From Porphyromonadaceae bacterium UBA2751 (GTDB taxonomy: Bacteria; Bacteroidota; Bacteroidia; Bacteroidales; Muribaculaceae): a DNA stretch of 64,000 nucleotides. The position numbers and the translations under genes were made by a program. The stretch lies in contig DEJJ01000011.1 of NCBI GenBank assembly GCA_002353285.1, positions 1 through 64,000 of the forward strand, read 5' to 3'. Every line of letters begins with the position of its first letter. The first letter of the stretch is position 1. The notes under the pieces were generated by a model. That model was not told the origin of the DNA. It did not search any database and saw only the letters and a list, made by a program, of their open reading frames with translations. Positions 26,324 through 34,969 of the stretch are shown one piece after another.

Positions 26324-26352
26324 GGGACGAGGATATAGCTTGTCCCTTTTTT
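26324..26352 (+). terminator. porV terminator
   Basis: GGGACGAG (26324-26331) pairs with CTTGTCCC (26339-26346) with one G-T pair, and a T-run follows. ispF begins 25 bases after it. Confidence 0.8.
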
Positions 26353-26376
26353 CTATAAAATCACAAAAAACGAAAT

Positions 26377-26850
26377 ATGATGCGCATAGGATACGGATTT
26401 GACGTGCACCGCCTTGTAGAGGGTCGTGAGCTGTGGATTGGTGGAGTGAAGATTGAGCACGACAAGGGGTTGCTGGGCCATAGCGATGCCGACGTGGCAA
26501 TTCATGCCTTGTGCGACGCTCTGCTTGGAGCCGCTGCAATGCGCGACATTGGTTATCACTTCCCCGACACCGACCCGCGCTACAAGGGGATTGACAGCCG
26601 CAAACTCCTGCGTGAAGTGATGCGGCTGCTTGGTGAGCAAGGCTACCGCCTGGGCAACTGCGACATTACCATCTGCGCCGAGGCCCCTAAGATGAATCCT
26701 CACATCCCTGCCATGCAGCAAGAGCTTGCTGAGTGCATGGGCTGCGAAGTGGGTCAAGTATCAATCAAGGCTACCACTACCGAGCGCTTGGGCTACACTG
26801 GCAGGGGTGAAGGCATAGCTGCTCATGCAATGGCTCTGATAACAAAGTGA
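26377..26850 (+). CDS. ispF: 2-C-methyl-D-erythritol 2,4-cyclodiphosphate synthase
   Basis: A 157-residue cytosolic trimeric enzyme of the MEP isoprenoid pathway. It cyclises CDP-methylerythritol 2-phosphate and releases CMP. Zinc ligands are in GYGFDVHRL (Asp and His near 10-12) and in LLGHSDADVAIHAL (His near 44). The C-terminal KATTTERLGYTGRGEGIAAHA is the family signature. The length is normal. Two ATG codons open the gene back to back. It sits just after the porV terminator, with no clear promoter in the short gap, so some read-through from porV may supply its transcript. Confidence 0.97.
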   Translation: MMRIGYGFDVHRLVEGRELWIGGVKIEHDKGLLGHSDADVAIHALCDALLGAAAMRDIGYHFPDTDPRYKGIDSRKLLREVMRLLGEQGYRLGNCDITICAEAPKMNPHIPAMQQELAECMGCEVGQVSIKATTTERLGYTGRGEGIAAHAMALITK

Positions 26851-26859
26851 AAAGGAAAT

Positions 26860-27015
26860 GGTGGAATCGCTGGAATCAAACAACTTTTACAGCCTGTAAA
26901 CAACTTTCACAACTGGTTAAGTCATCTTCATGTTGGATGGGACAGTTTTGCGATTTTTTTGTTGGCAACATGCCAAGTAGGCTCTTGTGCTGGGGTGCAC
27001 AGGGCATAGTTAACA
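26860..27015. repeat. Repeat mosaic between ispF and glpB
   Basis: It contains GGAATCGCTGGAATC, CAAACAACTTTTACA and the GGGACAGTTTTG block with GGCTCTTGTGC. These occur in the same order at the left edge of the window (about 1-130 and 220-300). No gene is present. Confidence 0.7.
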
Positions 27016-27044
27016 CCTTATTATATTTAATGACCGATTTGGTT

Positions 27045-28289
27045 TTAAAGTTGGCGGGCTACTTGGAGGGCAGTCATTATTGCGACGCCGGTGTCGTCGG
27101 CGAGCTTGAGGCTGTTGTGTCCACTCAATATTGAACCGATGGCATAAAGATTGGAGATGGGTCGCCCGTCCTTCAGGGCGTGGAACTCATTGTCGGTTTT
27201 TACACCAAATTCCATGTAGGGTTGCGCATCGAAGAGTTTCTCGCGTGTCCACTCACCGCTATTTCCCTTATAGTCAACATCTAAGTCAAAAATTGGTTCC
27301 TTTATTCCCTGGCTGCTTGAGATGAGGCCTCCACTCATAAAAGAGCCTGTGGCAAGCACAAAGTTGTCGGCAAGGATCTCTTGGTCGGGGAAGTTCTTGG
27401 CTTCGACACCCAGCACTCGGTCGCCAACGATTCGCCCTCGCTTGACCATACTACCCAGCAAGAATGTGCCACCGTTGCTAATGAACAGCTTGCGCAGCTT
27501 CGTCAGCATCATTGTGCCCGTCACACTTGGTGGCAATGTTGACACGAACCTGACAGGCATCTTGAGATGATGAGCGAGCCTGGCAACGGTGTCGTCGCCA
27601 TCAAGGCCAAAGACTGCAGGCATGACCACCAGCTGTGCATCGCCAGCTGCAGCACGCACCTTGCGAGCCAAGTCGGCCAGCACGCCATCATTCTGCATGA
27701 GCTTTGCGACTGATGTGGAGCGCATGACCTGCTGATTGTTGGTGAGCTTCTCGATGGCGCCAAGTTTCACGTCGCACATGTGGCACTCGACTCCCATGCG
27801 CTTGAATGCTGCGTCGACAAAGTGGGCCGGGAAGTCAAGAAAACCTTGCAAATTAACGAGTGCCAGCTTGCTCCATGGCATCGATGTTGCGCTTGTGCTG
27901 GTGACGTAGTCGGTGAGGGAGAGCCATGTGGGTCGCATCATGCCCAATGGTGTCATGCGATAGTGATTGCTGTTTAAGATGGTGTCGTCGCCAAAATGCA
28001 GGCCGGCGCCAGCAAGGATGACGGGGGCCATAGCTGCATTGTGAGCTACACTGGCAGCACCCATCTTAGAGTAAGGGTGCTGAGGGCTGAGGTTGCCGAT
28101 GGCGTCGAGTGGTCGATTGACCTCCTTACCTTGCTCATCAAATCCAAGCAAGTCGATAGACCCTGAGAAATAATTGAGCTTGCTCTGCCCCTTGACCATC
28201 AAGGCCACTTGCTTGCCATTGGTGGCAAGCGCTATTCCACACATGATGGCGCTCAAGCCGCCACCTATCACTATCACGTCGTATTTCAT
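27045..28289 (-). CDS. glpB: Anaerobic glycerol-3-phosphate dehydrogenase subunit B
   Basis: A 414-residue flavoprotein subunit of the anaerobic glycerol-3-phosphate dehydrogenase. The N-terminal dinucleotide motif VIVIGGGLSAIMCGIALA is followed by FSGSIDLLG, typical of GlpB. The end RPISNLYAIGSILSGHN and DDTGVAIMTALQ also fits. GlpB carries electrons from GlpA toward the membrane. It lies 31 bases after glpA in one operon. The third subunit GlpC, an iron-sulfur membrane anchor, is not found on either side. It is either elsewhere or replaced. Length is close to the family norm. Confidence 0.92.
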   Translation of the reverse strand: MKYDVIVIGGGLSAIMCGIALATNGKQVALMVKGQSKLNYFSGSIDLLGFDEQGKEVNRPLDAIGNLSPQHPYSKMGAASVAHNAAMAPVILAGAGLHFGDDTILNSNHYRMTPLGMMRPTWLSLTDYVTSTSATSMPWSKLALVNLQGFLDFPAHFVDAAFKRMGVECHMCDVKLGAIEKLTNNQQVMRSTSVAKLMQNDGVLADLARKVRAAAGDAQLVVMPAVFGLDGDDTVARLAHHLKMPVRFVSTLPPSVTGTMMLTKLRKLFISNGGTFLLGSMVKRGRIVGDRVLGVEAKNFPDQEILADNFVLATGSFMSGGLISSSQGIKEPIFDLDVDYKGNSGEWTREKLFDAQPYMEFGVKTDNEFHALKDGRPISNLYAIGSILSGHNSLKLADDTGVAIMTALQVARQL

Positions 28290-28320
28290 TAGTTAACAGT
28301 TATCGGTATTAATATTGCCA

Positions 28321-29943
28321 TTAAAACACATCTTTGGGCGTCAGGCCGCACAAGCCCTCGTAGATTGTGGTTGTGAGCTGAGCCTCACTAAGAGTTGATC
28401 CCCATGCAACTGGTCGCATCCCCTTCCATCGCTCGTTCATGAACGAAGAAAGGTCGTTGAGAGCCCTTGCCGCATTGCCATGACTCTGGCACAAGATAGA
28501 TGCTGCACGACAAGCACACAACTTGCCCTGACATGAGCCCATGCCCATGCGTGTGCGGCGGCGCATCTTTGCCAGGTTGCTCACTCTCAACTTCTCGATG
28601 ACATATTTCATCTCGCCCACACTCACGTGCTCACACTCGCACACCATAGTCTTGTCGTGAGCGCTGTTCTCCTTGATTTCCTTGGCCATTGAGCCATGCC
28701 GCTCCTGAGCCGACTTGTGAGTGATGAGCCCGCGGTTGCCACGCTTCTTGGGCATGCGCTCCTCCTCGCTGCCAGGCAATGGCAGGATGGCTGTGGTGCA
28801 AGCGCCCACTTTGTCAAGCTTGCTGCACACAAGGTCGGTGGCAATCTCAGCCATGAGCCTGTAGGTCATCATCTTGCCACCGGTGATGGTGATGAATCCA
28901 TCCATTCCATCGCGCTCCTTGTGGTCGAGGCACACGATGCCACGGCTAATGCTGCGCCCTGCAGGGTCATCGTCGCTTGCGACAAGCGGTCGCACACCGG
29001 CATAGGCCCGCAAGATGCGCGTGGAGGCCAGCGAAGGCACCAGCTTCACGCCCTCCTTGAGCAGCGTTTCGACTTCGGCCGGGGTCACCCGCATGTCGTC
29101 AATCTCGCTCAGTGGCACTCGGTCGCTTGTGGTGCCAAGCATGCTCACAATCTTGTCGGGGACAAGGATGTCGCCGTTGGCAGGCTTTCGGCAGCGGTTT
29201 ATCACCATGTTGTTTACTCGGCGGCCAAAGATGAGCAACGACCCCTTGGCCGGGAACATGTTAATTGTGACACCGGCTTTACGTGCAATGAGCGTTCCCC
29301 ATATTCCAGCGGCATTAACAGTGACTGGAGCATAGGCCACACTGTCTTCGCCAGTGAGATTATTGTGCAGCTCCACCCCTTTGACCACAGCATTCTCCAC
29401 TATCAATCCTGTCACTTCATGATAGGTGAGAGCCACGGCACCATGGCGGCGTGCGTCAATAATATTGGCCGTGGTCAAGGCAAACGGATCGATGGCTGCA
29501 TCGGGAACTCTGACTGCGCCAATGAGAAGTGGATTGACGGCCGGCTCAATGATGCGTGCCTCGCTGGGGTCGATGACCTCGGCATTGATGCCAGCATTCA
29601 AGCAGGCATCGACAAAGGTGTCCTGATAGCTTAAGTCGTCTTCGGGCAATGTGATAAAGAGGCCATCGGTCTCCTCGATGCAGTGACGGGCAATGTGGCG
29701 CAAAATCATGTTCTCGCCAATGCACTCGGCAGCACTCTCCTGGTCGGTGACTGCATAGCGGGCACCACTGTGCATCAACCCATGGTTGCGGCCTGTGGCA
29801 CCATTGGTGAAGTCAAATCGCTCCACCAGCAGCACCTTGAGTCCACGCAGCGCACAGTCGCGTGCAGTGCCAGCTCCAGTGATGCCACCACCTATAATAA
29901 TAACGTCGTATTCAAGACTTGCAGGATTGTTATTTTTATGCAT
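28321..29943 (-). CDS. glpA: Anaerobic glycerol-3-phosphate dehydrogenase subunit A
   Basis: A 540-residue FAD enzyme that oxidises glycerol 3-phosphate to dihydroxyacetone phosphate. The FAD motif VIIIGGGITGAGTARDCAL lies near 14-32. NGATGRNHGLMHSGARY is the substrate/FAD contact region of the GlpA/GlpD family. Residues from about 430 form a BFD-like [2Fe-2S] domain with the cysteines CECEHVS and SCQGKLCACR. A TAACTTTG -7 box lies about 55 bases upstream. The operon is divergent from the UDP-glucose-dehydrogenase-like gene. The enzyme supports anaerobic respiration on glycerol or phospholipid-derived glycerol phosphate. Confidence 0.94.
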   Translation of the reverse strand: MHKNNNPASLEYDVIIIGGGITGAGTARDCALRGLKVLLVERFDFTNGATGRNHGLMHSGARYAVTDQESAAECIGENMILRHIARHCIEETDGLFITLPEDDLSYQDTFVDACLNAGINAEVIDPSEARIIEPAVNPLLIGAVRVPDAAIDPFALTTANIIDARRHGAVALTYHEVTGLIVENAVVKGVELHNNLTGEDSVAYAPVTVNAAGIWGTLIARKAGVTINMFPAKGSLLIFGRRVNNMVINRCRKPANGDILVPDKIVSMLGTTSDRVPLSEIDDMRVTPAEVETLLKEGVKLVPSLASTRILRAYAGVRPLVASDDDPAGRSISRGIVCLDHKERDGMDGFITITGGKMMTYRLMAEIATDLVCSKLDKVGACTTAILPLPGSEEERMPKKRGNRGLITHKSAQERHGSMAKEIKENSAHDKTMVCECEHVSVGEMKYVIEKLRVSNLAKMRRRTRMGMGSCQGKLCACRAASILCQSHGNAARALNDLSSFMNERWKGMRPVAWGSTLSEAQLTTTIYEGLCGLTPKDVF

Positions 29944-29995
29944 TTTAATATCAAAATCGAGACGGTTAGGTTAATGATTGATTGGAACTAAGTTA

Positions 29996-30003
29996 CAAAG
30001 TTA
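29996..30003 (-). promoter_or_regulatory. -7 box of glpA-glpB
   Basis: TAACTTTG on the minus strand within the divergent control region. No clear TTTG at -33. Confidence 0.6.
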
Positions 30004-30072
30004 CAAAAAAAGGGATGACGCGCCATGATTTTAACCCTTTTTATAGTGCGTTGCATAAAAAAATGTAATTTA

Positions 30073-30104
30073 TTTGTTGCTTTCGCCGAAAAAGGGTATT
30101 TTTG
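30073..30104 (+). promoter_or_regulatory. Promoter of the UDP-glucose-dehydrogenase-like gene
   Basis: TTTG (30073-30076), exactly 20 bases, TATTTTTG (30097-30104). The start codon is 32 bases further on. Confidence 0.85.
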
Positions 30105-30136
30105 TAACCGTCAATTAACAAAAACATCTACTGATC

Positions 30137-31447
30137 ATGAACATACTAATAGTTGGAACAGGATATGCAGGCCTGGTGACAGGAGCTTGCTTTGCCGACC
30201 TGGGAGTGAACGTGACTTGCGTCGACACCGATGCTCGAAAAATCAACCTCCTGCTTTACGGAGGGCTGCCAATCTATGAGCAGGGTCTGGAAGACATGGT
30301 GAAACGCTCGGTTGAGGCTCGCCGTCTCAACTTCACGAGTAATTTCTCCAATATATTCGACAATGTGGATTATGTGTTTTGCGCCGTAGACACGCCACCG
30401 GCTCAAGATGGCGGCACCGACCTAACTCAAGTGATTGACACAGCGACAAGATTTGCTAAAAACATCAACAACTATGCTGTGTTCATCATCAAGTCGACAG
30501 TTCCTCTGGGCACCTCCAAGAAGATAAAAGAGCTCATAGCAGGAATCCTGAAGGACCGCAATGTGGACTTCGGCTTTGACGTGGTGTCGAACCCCGACTT
30601 CCTGACCGAGGGCAATGCCATCAAGAACTTCATGAACCCCGACCGCATTATCCTGGGTGTTGACAACGACCGCTCTCGCCGAGCGATGGACACGCTGTAT
30701 CATCCGCTCAAGTTCAAGTATTTTCCTGTGATATACACCGACTCGACCACAGCGGAGATGATAAAATATGCCGCCACATCGATGCTCGCCACCCGCGTGA
30801 GCTTCATGAACGAGATTGCCAACTTGTGTGAGATAGTGGGCGCCGACATAAACACCGTGCGTCACGGCGTGGGTACCGACAGCCGCATTGGCCCAAAATA
30901 CATCTACCCTGGCTGCGGCTATGGCGGCACCCTCTTCCCCAAGGACATTAACGACCTAATCAACATTGGCGAGAAGAATGGTTACTCGATGGAAGTGCTC
31001 AAGGCTGTGGACAAGGTTAACAGCCAGCAGAAGCAGCGACTGTTTGAGAAATTCAGTAACTACTTTGGCGGTGACATCAAGGGCAAGACTGTGGCACTGT
31101 GGGGCCTCTCGTTCAAGCCCAACACCGATGACATAAGCGAGTCGCCAGCCATCACCACCATCGACATGCTGCTTCAGGCAGGATGCCATGTGCGCGTGTT
31201 TGACCCGGTAGCAATGAATGCCATTAAGTTCAGGTGGAACGACATCTACTGCGCTCTCGACATTTACGACGCCGTGAACAAGGCCGATGCCGTGATGCTC
31301 GTGACCGAGTGGCGGCAGTTCCGCGTGCCGGCATGGGAGAAAGTGAAAGAGGCGATGCGCACCCCACTGGTGATTGATGGCCGCAACATCTACGACGGCA
31401 AGGAGCTTGAGGAAATGGGCTTCAGCTACACATGCATTGGCAAATGA
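30137..31447 (+). CDS. UDP-glucose 6-dehydrogenase homologue with substituted catalytic residues
   Basis: A 436-residue protein that aligns along its full length with UDP-glucose 6-dehydrogenase: NAD motif VGTGYAGLVTGACFADLG, GLEDMV, STVPLGT, and a C-terminal domain with GLSFKPNTDDISESPA. The canonical enzyme has an active-site cysteine in GGSCFPKD, two glutamates in NPEFLxEG and a Lys/Asn pair in KYAAN. Here the cysteine is Leu266 (GGTLFPKD), the first glutamate is Asp154 and the asparagine is Thr214. Lys210, Glu158 and Asp270 remain. The cysteine makes the thioester needed for the second oxidation, so normal UDP-glucuronate production is doubtful. It could make the aldehyde, act on another sugar, or be regulatory. 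A clear promoter precedes it, so it is likely expressed. Confidence 0.85.
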   Translation: MNILIVGTGYAGLVTGACFADLGVNVTCVDTDARKINLLLYGGLPIYEQGLEDMVKRSVEARRLNFTSNFSNIFDNVDYVFCAVDTPPAQDGGTDLTQVIDTATRFAKNINNYAVFIIKSTVPLGTSKKIKELIAGILKDRNVDFGFDVVSNPDFLTEGNAIKNFMNPDRIILGVDNDRSRRAMDTLYHPLKFKYFPVIYTDSTTAEMIKYAATSMLATRVSFMNEIANLCEIVGADINTVRHGVGTDSRIGPKYIYPGCGYGGTLFPKDINDLINIGEKNGYSMEVLKAVDKVNSQQKQRLFEKFSNYFGGDIKGKTVALWGLSFKPNTDDISESPAITTIDMLLQAGCHVRVFDPVAMNAIKFRWNDIYCALDIYDAVNKADAVMLVTEWRQFRVPAWEKVKEAMRTPLVIDGRNIYDGKELEEMGFSYTCIGK

Positions 31448-31487
31448 TGCCCCCCCTATCATTGTTAACCAAAAATAACCACAATGA

Positions 31488-32909
31488 ATGCTTAAAAGAA
31501 TCAAAATCTTAATTGCAGCAACGATGCTCATGGCGTTGTTGCCCGCTGGCAAGGCAACTGCTCAATGCTCGGCCAATGCTGCTGGCAACAACGAGATTAT
31601 ATTACACGCTTGGTCATGGTCGTTCAACACAATTGCTGAGCACCTTCAAGAGATTAAAGACGCAGGCTACACGATAGTCCAGACCTCGCCCATCAACGAA
31701 TGTTACATTGGCGACAATGGCGGCAGGCAACTGTTTGGTAATGGCAAGTGGTACTACCATTACCAACCCACTGACTGGACCATAGGCAACTATCAGCTGG
31801 GCACGCGCGATGAGTTTAAAAGCATGTGCGAGAAGGCCAACAAGCTGGGCTTGAGGGTGATTGTTGACGTGCTGCCCAACCACACGGTGATTGACCGCAG
31901 TCAAATCAATGCACGCCTTGACAGTGCCGTCAACGGCCGTGAGAATCTGTTTCACGCCAATGGTCTGTGGCCTATTGCCAATTACAATGACCGCTATCAG
32001 TGCACTACCGGCGAGATGGGACGATTGCCCGACGTGAACACCGAGAATCCCGACTTCCAGTATTATTACATGCAATATGTGAACGATGTTCTGGCTTGCG
32101 GCGCACGTGGTTTTCGCTACGACACAGCCAAGCACATAGGTCTTCCCGATGAGCCTCGCGACCCCAAGTCGCCACAAAACGACTTTTGGGATGTGGCAAC
32201 AGGACGAAAAGCCGCGAAGGGATTGCGACTCGCCATTCCGCGCGACGAGCTATTCATCTATGGCGAAGTGCTTCAAGACAAGAATGTACCCGAGCAAGGT
32301 TATGCCCAGTACATGGATCTCACAGCAAGCAACTATGGCTGGGTGCTGCGCAATGCCCTTAACAAGCACAATGCCAAGGAAGGCGACCTGCTCAGCTGGC
32401 ACCACAGCGTAGACCCTGCCCACCTTATCACGTGGGTGGAATCACACGACACCTATTGCAACGACCATGCCTCGGCCTCCATGAGCGACGAGCTCGTGCG
32501 CCTGGGATGGGTGTTTCTCACTGCTCGCCAGCACGGCACTCCCCTATTCTACTCGCGTCCGCATGGCTGCACCCGCGAGAACTACTGGGGCGACAACGAG
32601 ATTGGCAAGGTGGGAAACGATGAGTTCAAGCACCCCGTGGTGAAGGCCGTCAATGAGTTCCGCCACGCTAATGCTTGCAATCCCGAGAACATCATCATCA
32701 GCGATGACGGAAAGCTTATCATCGTTGAGCGTGGCAAGAAAGCAGCAGTGGTAATCAACCTCGATGAGCATCCTGCCACTGTGGCACAGCCAGTAACCGT
32801 TGAGAACGGGAAATATCGCGATGCTGTGACCAAACAACAAATTCAGGTGAAGAAGGGCCTGCTCACAGCAACACTCGCCCCAATGAGTGCCTACATCCTG
32901 AGCAAGTAA
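31488..32909 (+). CDS. Secreted alpha-amylase (GH13)
   Basis: A 473-residue exported starch-degrading enzyme. Residues 1-26 form a signal peptide ending at TAQ-C; a lipoprotein form is possible because a cysteine directly follows. The catalytic barrel shows GH13 region I DVLPNHT (127-133), region II GFRYDTAKH with the nucleophile Asp212, region III IYGEV with the acid Glu260, and region IV VESHDTY with Asp321. The C-terminal 80 residues form the usual beta domain. It breaks alpha-1,4 glucan bonds. No SusCD pair lies nearby, so it is not part of a complete polysaccharide locus here. It follows the dehydrogenase by 40 bases with no promoter of its own in view. Confidence 0.93.
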   Translation: MLKRIKILIAATMLMALLPAGKATAQCSANAAGNNEIILHAWSWSFNTIAEHLQEIKDAGYTIVQTSPINECYIGDNGGRQLFGNGKWYYHYQPTDWTIGNYQLGTRDEFKSMCEKANKLGLRVIVDVLPNHTVIDRSQINARLDSAVNGRENLFHANGLWPIANYNDRYQCTTGEMGRLPDVNTENPDFQYYYMQYVNDVLACGARGFRYDTAKHIGLPDEPRDPKSPQNDFWDVATGRKAAKGLRLAIPRDELFIYGEVLQDKNVPEQGYAQYMDLTASNYGWVLRNALNKHNAKEGDLLSWHHSVDPAHLITWVESHDTYCNDHASASMSDELVRLGWVFLTARQHGTPLFYSRPHGCTRENYWGDNEIGKVGNDEFKHPVVKAVNEFRHANACNPENIIISDDGKLIIVERGKKAAVVINLDEHPATVAQPVTVENGKYRDAVTKQQIQVKKGLLTATLAPMSAYILSK

Positions 32910-32932
32910 CTGCCTAAAACCGCATAATAATG

Positions 32933-32964
32933 AGACAACGAGGAGTCAATTCTCGTTGTCTTTT
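32933..32964 (+). terminator. Alpha-amylase terminator
   Basis: AGACAACGAG (32933-32942) pairs with CTCGTTGTCT (32952-32961). The perfect 10-bp stem is followed by TTT. Confidence 0.85.
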
Positions 32965-33005
32965 CATTTAATAAGTCAGGAATCAGTGCAATGAGAGCGG
33001 ATGGC

Positions 33006-34094
33006 TCATCTCAGTGCTGCGACAAAGTCATGCCACCGCTGGATGAGGGCCACCATGTCGGGTGGCAGCTCGCTGTCGAAGTCCATTTGCTGTCCTGTGC
33101 GCGGATGGACGAAGCCCAGCGTCTTGGCATGAAGAGCCTGCCGCGGACACAGCTTGAAACAGTTGTGAATAAACTGCGCATAGCTCGATGAGGTGTTGCC
33201 ACGCAGAATTTTGTCGCCGCCATAACGCTCGTCGTTGAAGAGCGGATGGCCGATGTGGCGCATGTGCACGCGAATTTGATGCGTGCGCCCCGTCTCGAGC
33301 TGGCATCGCACCACGGCCACATGGTTCAGATTCTCGATAGTGTGATAGTGGGTGACGGCATGCTTGCCCATGTCGCCCTCGGGAAAGACAGCCATCTGCA
33401 AGCGGTCGCGCAAGCTGCGGCCAATGTTTCCCTCGATGGTGCCGTCGAGCTGCTTCATTGCACCCCACACCACGGCGATGTATTGCCGCTTGGTGGTCTT
33501 GTTGAAGAACTGCAATCCCAGCGATGTCTTGGCATCGGGTGTCTTAGCCACCACGAGCAAGCCGCTGGTGTCCTTGTCGATGCGGTGCACCAGCCCCATG
33601 CGCGGGTCGGTTATATCATAGTTTGGATTGTCCTTGAAGTGCCATGCCAGTGCATTGACAAGGGTGCCATCGTAATTCCCATGACCTGGATGCACACACA
33701 TGCCAGCGGGCTTGTTGACCACAAGCAAGTCGTCATCCTCGTAGACGATGTTGAGCGGGATGTCCTGAGCGATAATCTCATTCTCATATCGAGGACGGTC
33801 CATCACAACCGAGATTTCGTCGCCAGGATGCACACGGTAGTTGCTCTTTACAGCGCGCCCATTAACGCGAATGCACTGTGCCTCGGCAGCATTCTGGATG
33901 CGGTTGCGCGAAGTGCCCTTGATGCGCTCAACCAGGTACTTATCGATGCGCAGCAGCACATGGCCAGGCTCCACCACATAGTGGTAGTGCTCCCAGTAGT
34001 CGCGGCCGTTCTCGGTGAAATCGGGGTCGGAGAAATCGCTCTGAATTTCGAGTTGCTCATCATTGATGGGCATGGCGTCGTCGATTTGTGCCAT
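33006..34094 (-). CDS. rluD: RluD-family 23S rRNA pseudouridine synthase
   Basis: A 362-residue RNA-modifying enzyme. An acidic N-terminal tail (1-35) is followed by an S4 RNA-binding domain (about 45-105, LLRIDKYLVERIKGTSRNRI) and the RluA/RluD catalytic domain. The catalytic aspartate is in HRIDKDTSGLLV, and ETGRTHQIRVHMRHIGHP is the family C-terminal motif. It isomerises uridines in large-subunit rRNA. The subfamily (RluD rather than RluC/RluA) is a probable, not certain, call. Its ATG overlaps the stop of the PASTA gene (TAATG), so the two are coupled. The same PASTA-RluD order is frequent in Bacteroidales, to my knowledge. Confidence 0.9.
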   Translation of the reverse strand: MAQIDDAMPINDEQLEIQSDFSDPDFTENGRDYWEHYHYVVEPGHVLLRIDKYLVERIKGTSRNRIQNAAEAQCIRVNGRAVKSNYRVHPGDEISVVMDRPRYENEIIAQDIPLNIVYEDDDLLVVNKPAGMCVHPGHGNYDGTLVNALAWHFKDNPNYDITDPRMGLVHRIDKDTSGLLVVAKTPDAKTSLGLQFFNKTTKRQYIAVVWGAMKQLDGTIEGNIGRSLRDRLQMAVFPEGDMGKHAVTHYHTIENLNHVAVVRCQLETGRTHQIRVHMRHIGHPLFNDERYGGDKILRGNTSSSYAQFIHNCFKLCPRQALHAKTLGFVHPRTGQQMDFDSELPPDMVALIQRWHDFVAALR

Positions 34095-34744
34095 TATTCC
34101 TCGTTAGGGTGCAACTTAGCCTCGGCAGCAGCCTTCTCGCGTTGCTGCTGCTGGAGTGAGTCTTGCAGGTTGTCGGGCAGCACGTCGAATGGCATTTCTG
34201 GCACAAGTCCATCGCCCACCTCAATGCTGATTTGGTCCTTGAGCGACACCTTACTGCCAGGTGTGACCGGATGCCCATTGACCTTGACTGCCAGCACCAA
34301 GCCCTCGTCGGCACTTGGCACCGTGTCGACCGTCACGTGCCTGAATCCCATCGAGGTGAGGCGGTTCACAGCATCACGACAGGATATCTCGCTAAGGATA
34401 GGCAGATTCACCATCTTGGGATTGAAAGCGTTAATTGTCAAGTAAATCACGCGCGTGGTCTTAGCCATGGCGTTGCCCTTGGGCTCTTGCTCAAGCACCA
34501 TGCCAGGCTTAATGGCCTCGTTAAATAGCGAGTCGCCAATTTCCCACTCAAATCCTGCAGCCTCAATCTTGCGAATGGCGTTCTCCAGACTCATGTTGCG
34601 CACGCTCGGCACCTTAGCCTCCTGACCATGCAGCGTGAAGATGTCGACCAGCAAATATAGAGCATACCACACTGCAAAAAAGACTATTATAACTCCCAGT
34701 GCATTAACCAAGATGGGATGCTTCTTTCCAAATTCTCCAAACAT
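34094..34744 (-). CDS. Membrane-anchored PASTA-domain protein
   Basis: A 216-residue protein with a short cytosolic N terminus, one membrane helix at about 12-34 (LVNALGVIIVFFAVWYALYL) and three PASTA domains outside the membrane. They begin around VPSVRNMSLENAIRKIEAAG, VNLPILSEISCRDAVNRLTS and a shorter third. A Gln-rich end (QDSLQQQQREKAA) follows. PASTA domains bind cell-wall fragments or beta-lactam-like ligands in kinases and PBPs. Here there is no kinase or PBP domain. The role is unknown, perhaps cell-wall sensing or scaffolding. It leads the operon with the rRNA pseudouridine synthase and has a full consensus promoter. Confidence 0.9.
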   Translation of the reverse strand: MFGEFGKKHPILVNALGVIIVFFAVWYALYLLVDIFTLHGQEAKVPSVRNMSLENAIRKIEAAGFEWEIGDSLFNEAIKPGMVLEQEPKGNAMAKTTRVIYLTINAFNPKMVNLPILSEISCRDAVNRLTSMGFRHVTVDTVPSADEGLVLAVKVNGHPVTPGSKVSLKDQISIEVGDGLVPEMPFDVLPDNLQDSLQQQQREKAAAEAKLHPNEE

Positions 34745-34784
34745 ATATTAGTGAATGTAAATTCCAATTTTCGGTTTTAACGCA

Positions 34785-34816
34785 CAAAGATAGCAATTTG
34801 AGCATAAACACACAAA
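34785..34816 (-). promoter_or_regulatory. Promoter of the PASTA-rluD operon
   Basis: Minus strand TTTG (34813-34816), 20 bases, TATCTTTG (34785-34792). Full consensus, 40 bases before the ATG. Confidence 0.85.
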
Positions 34817-34887
34817 AAAATCACTCACTTTTTCTTGTTTTGGCTCTTTTGCGATGGCCAAGCAGGGCTGGCTGTGCGAGCCAGAGC

Positions 34888-34918
34888 AAGAGGGCCACCC
34901 GCCGTGAGTGACCCTCTT
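34888..34918 (-). terminator. Possible terminator of the M6 protease gene
   Basis: AAGAGGGCCAC (34888-34898) pairs with GTGACCCTCTT (34908-34918) with one mismatch. It lies 50 bases past the protease stop. The T-run is poor, so the call is tentative. Confidence 0.55.
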
Positions 34919-34969
34919 AAAAGACTTGCAGCGCCTGATGCAAACTTATTGCCTTGGCAGCTCGCTTTG

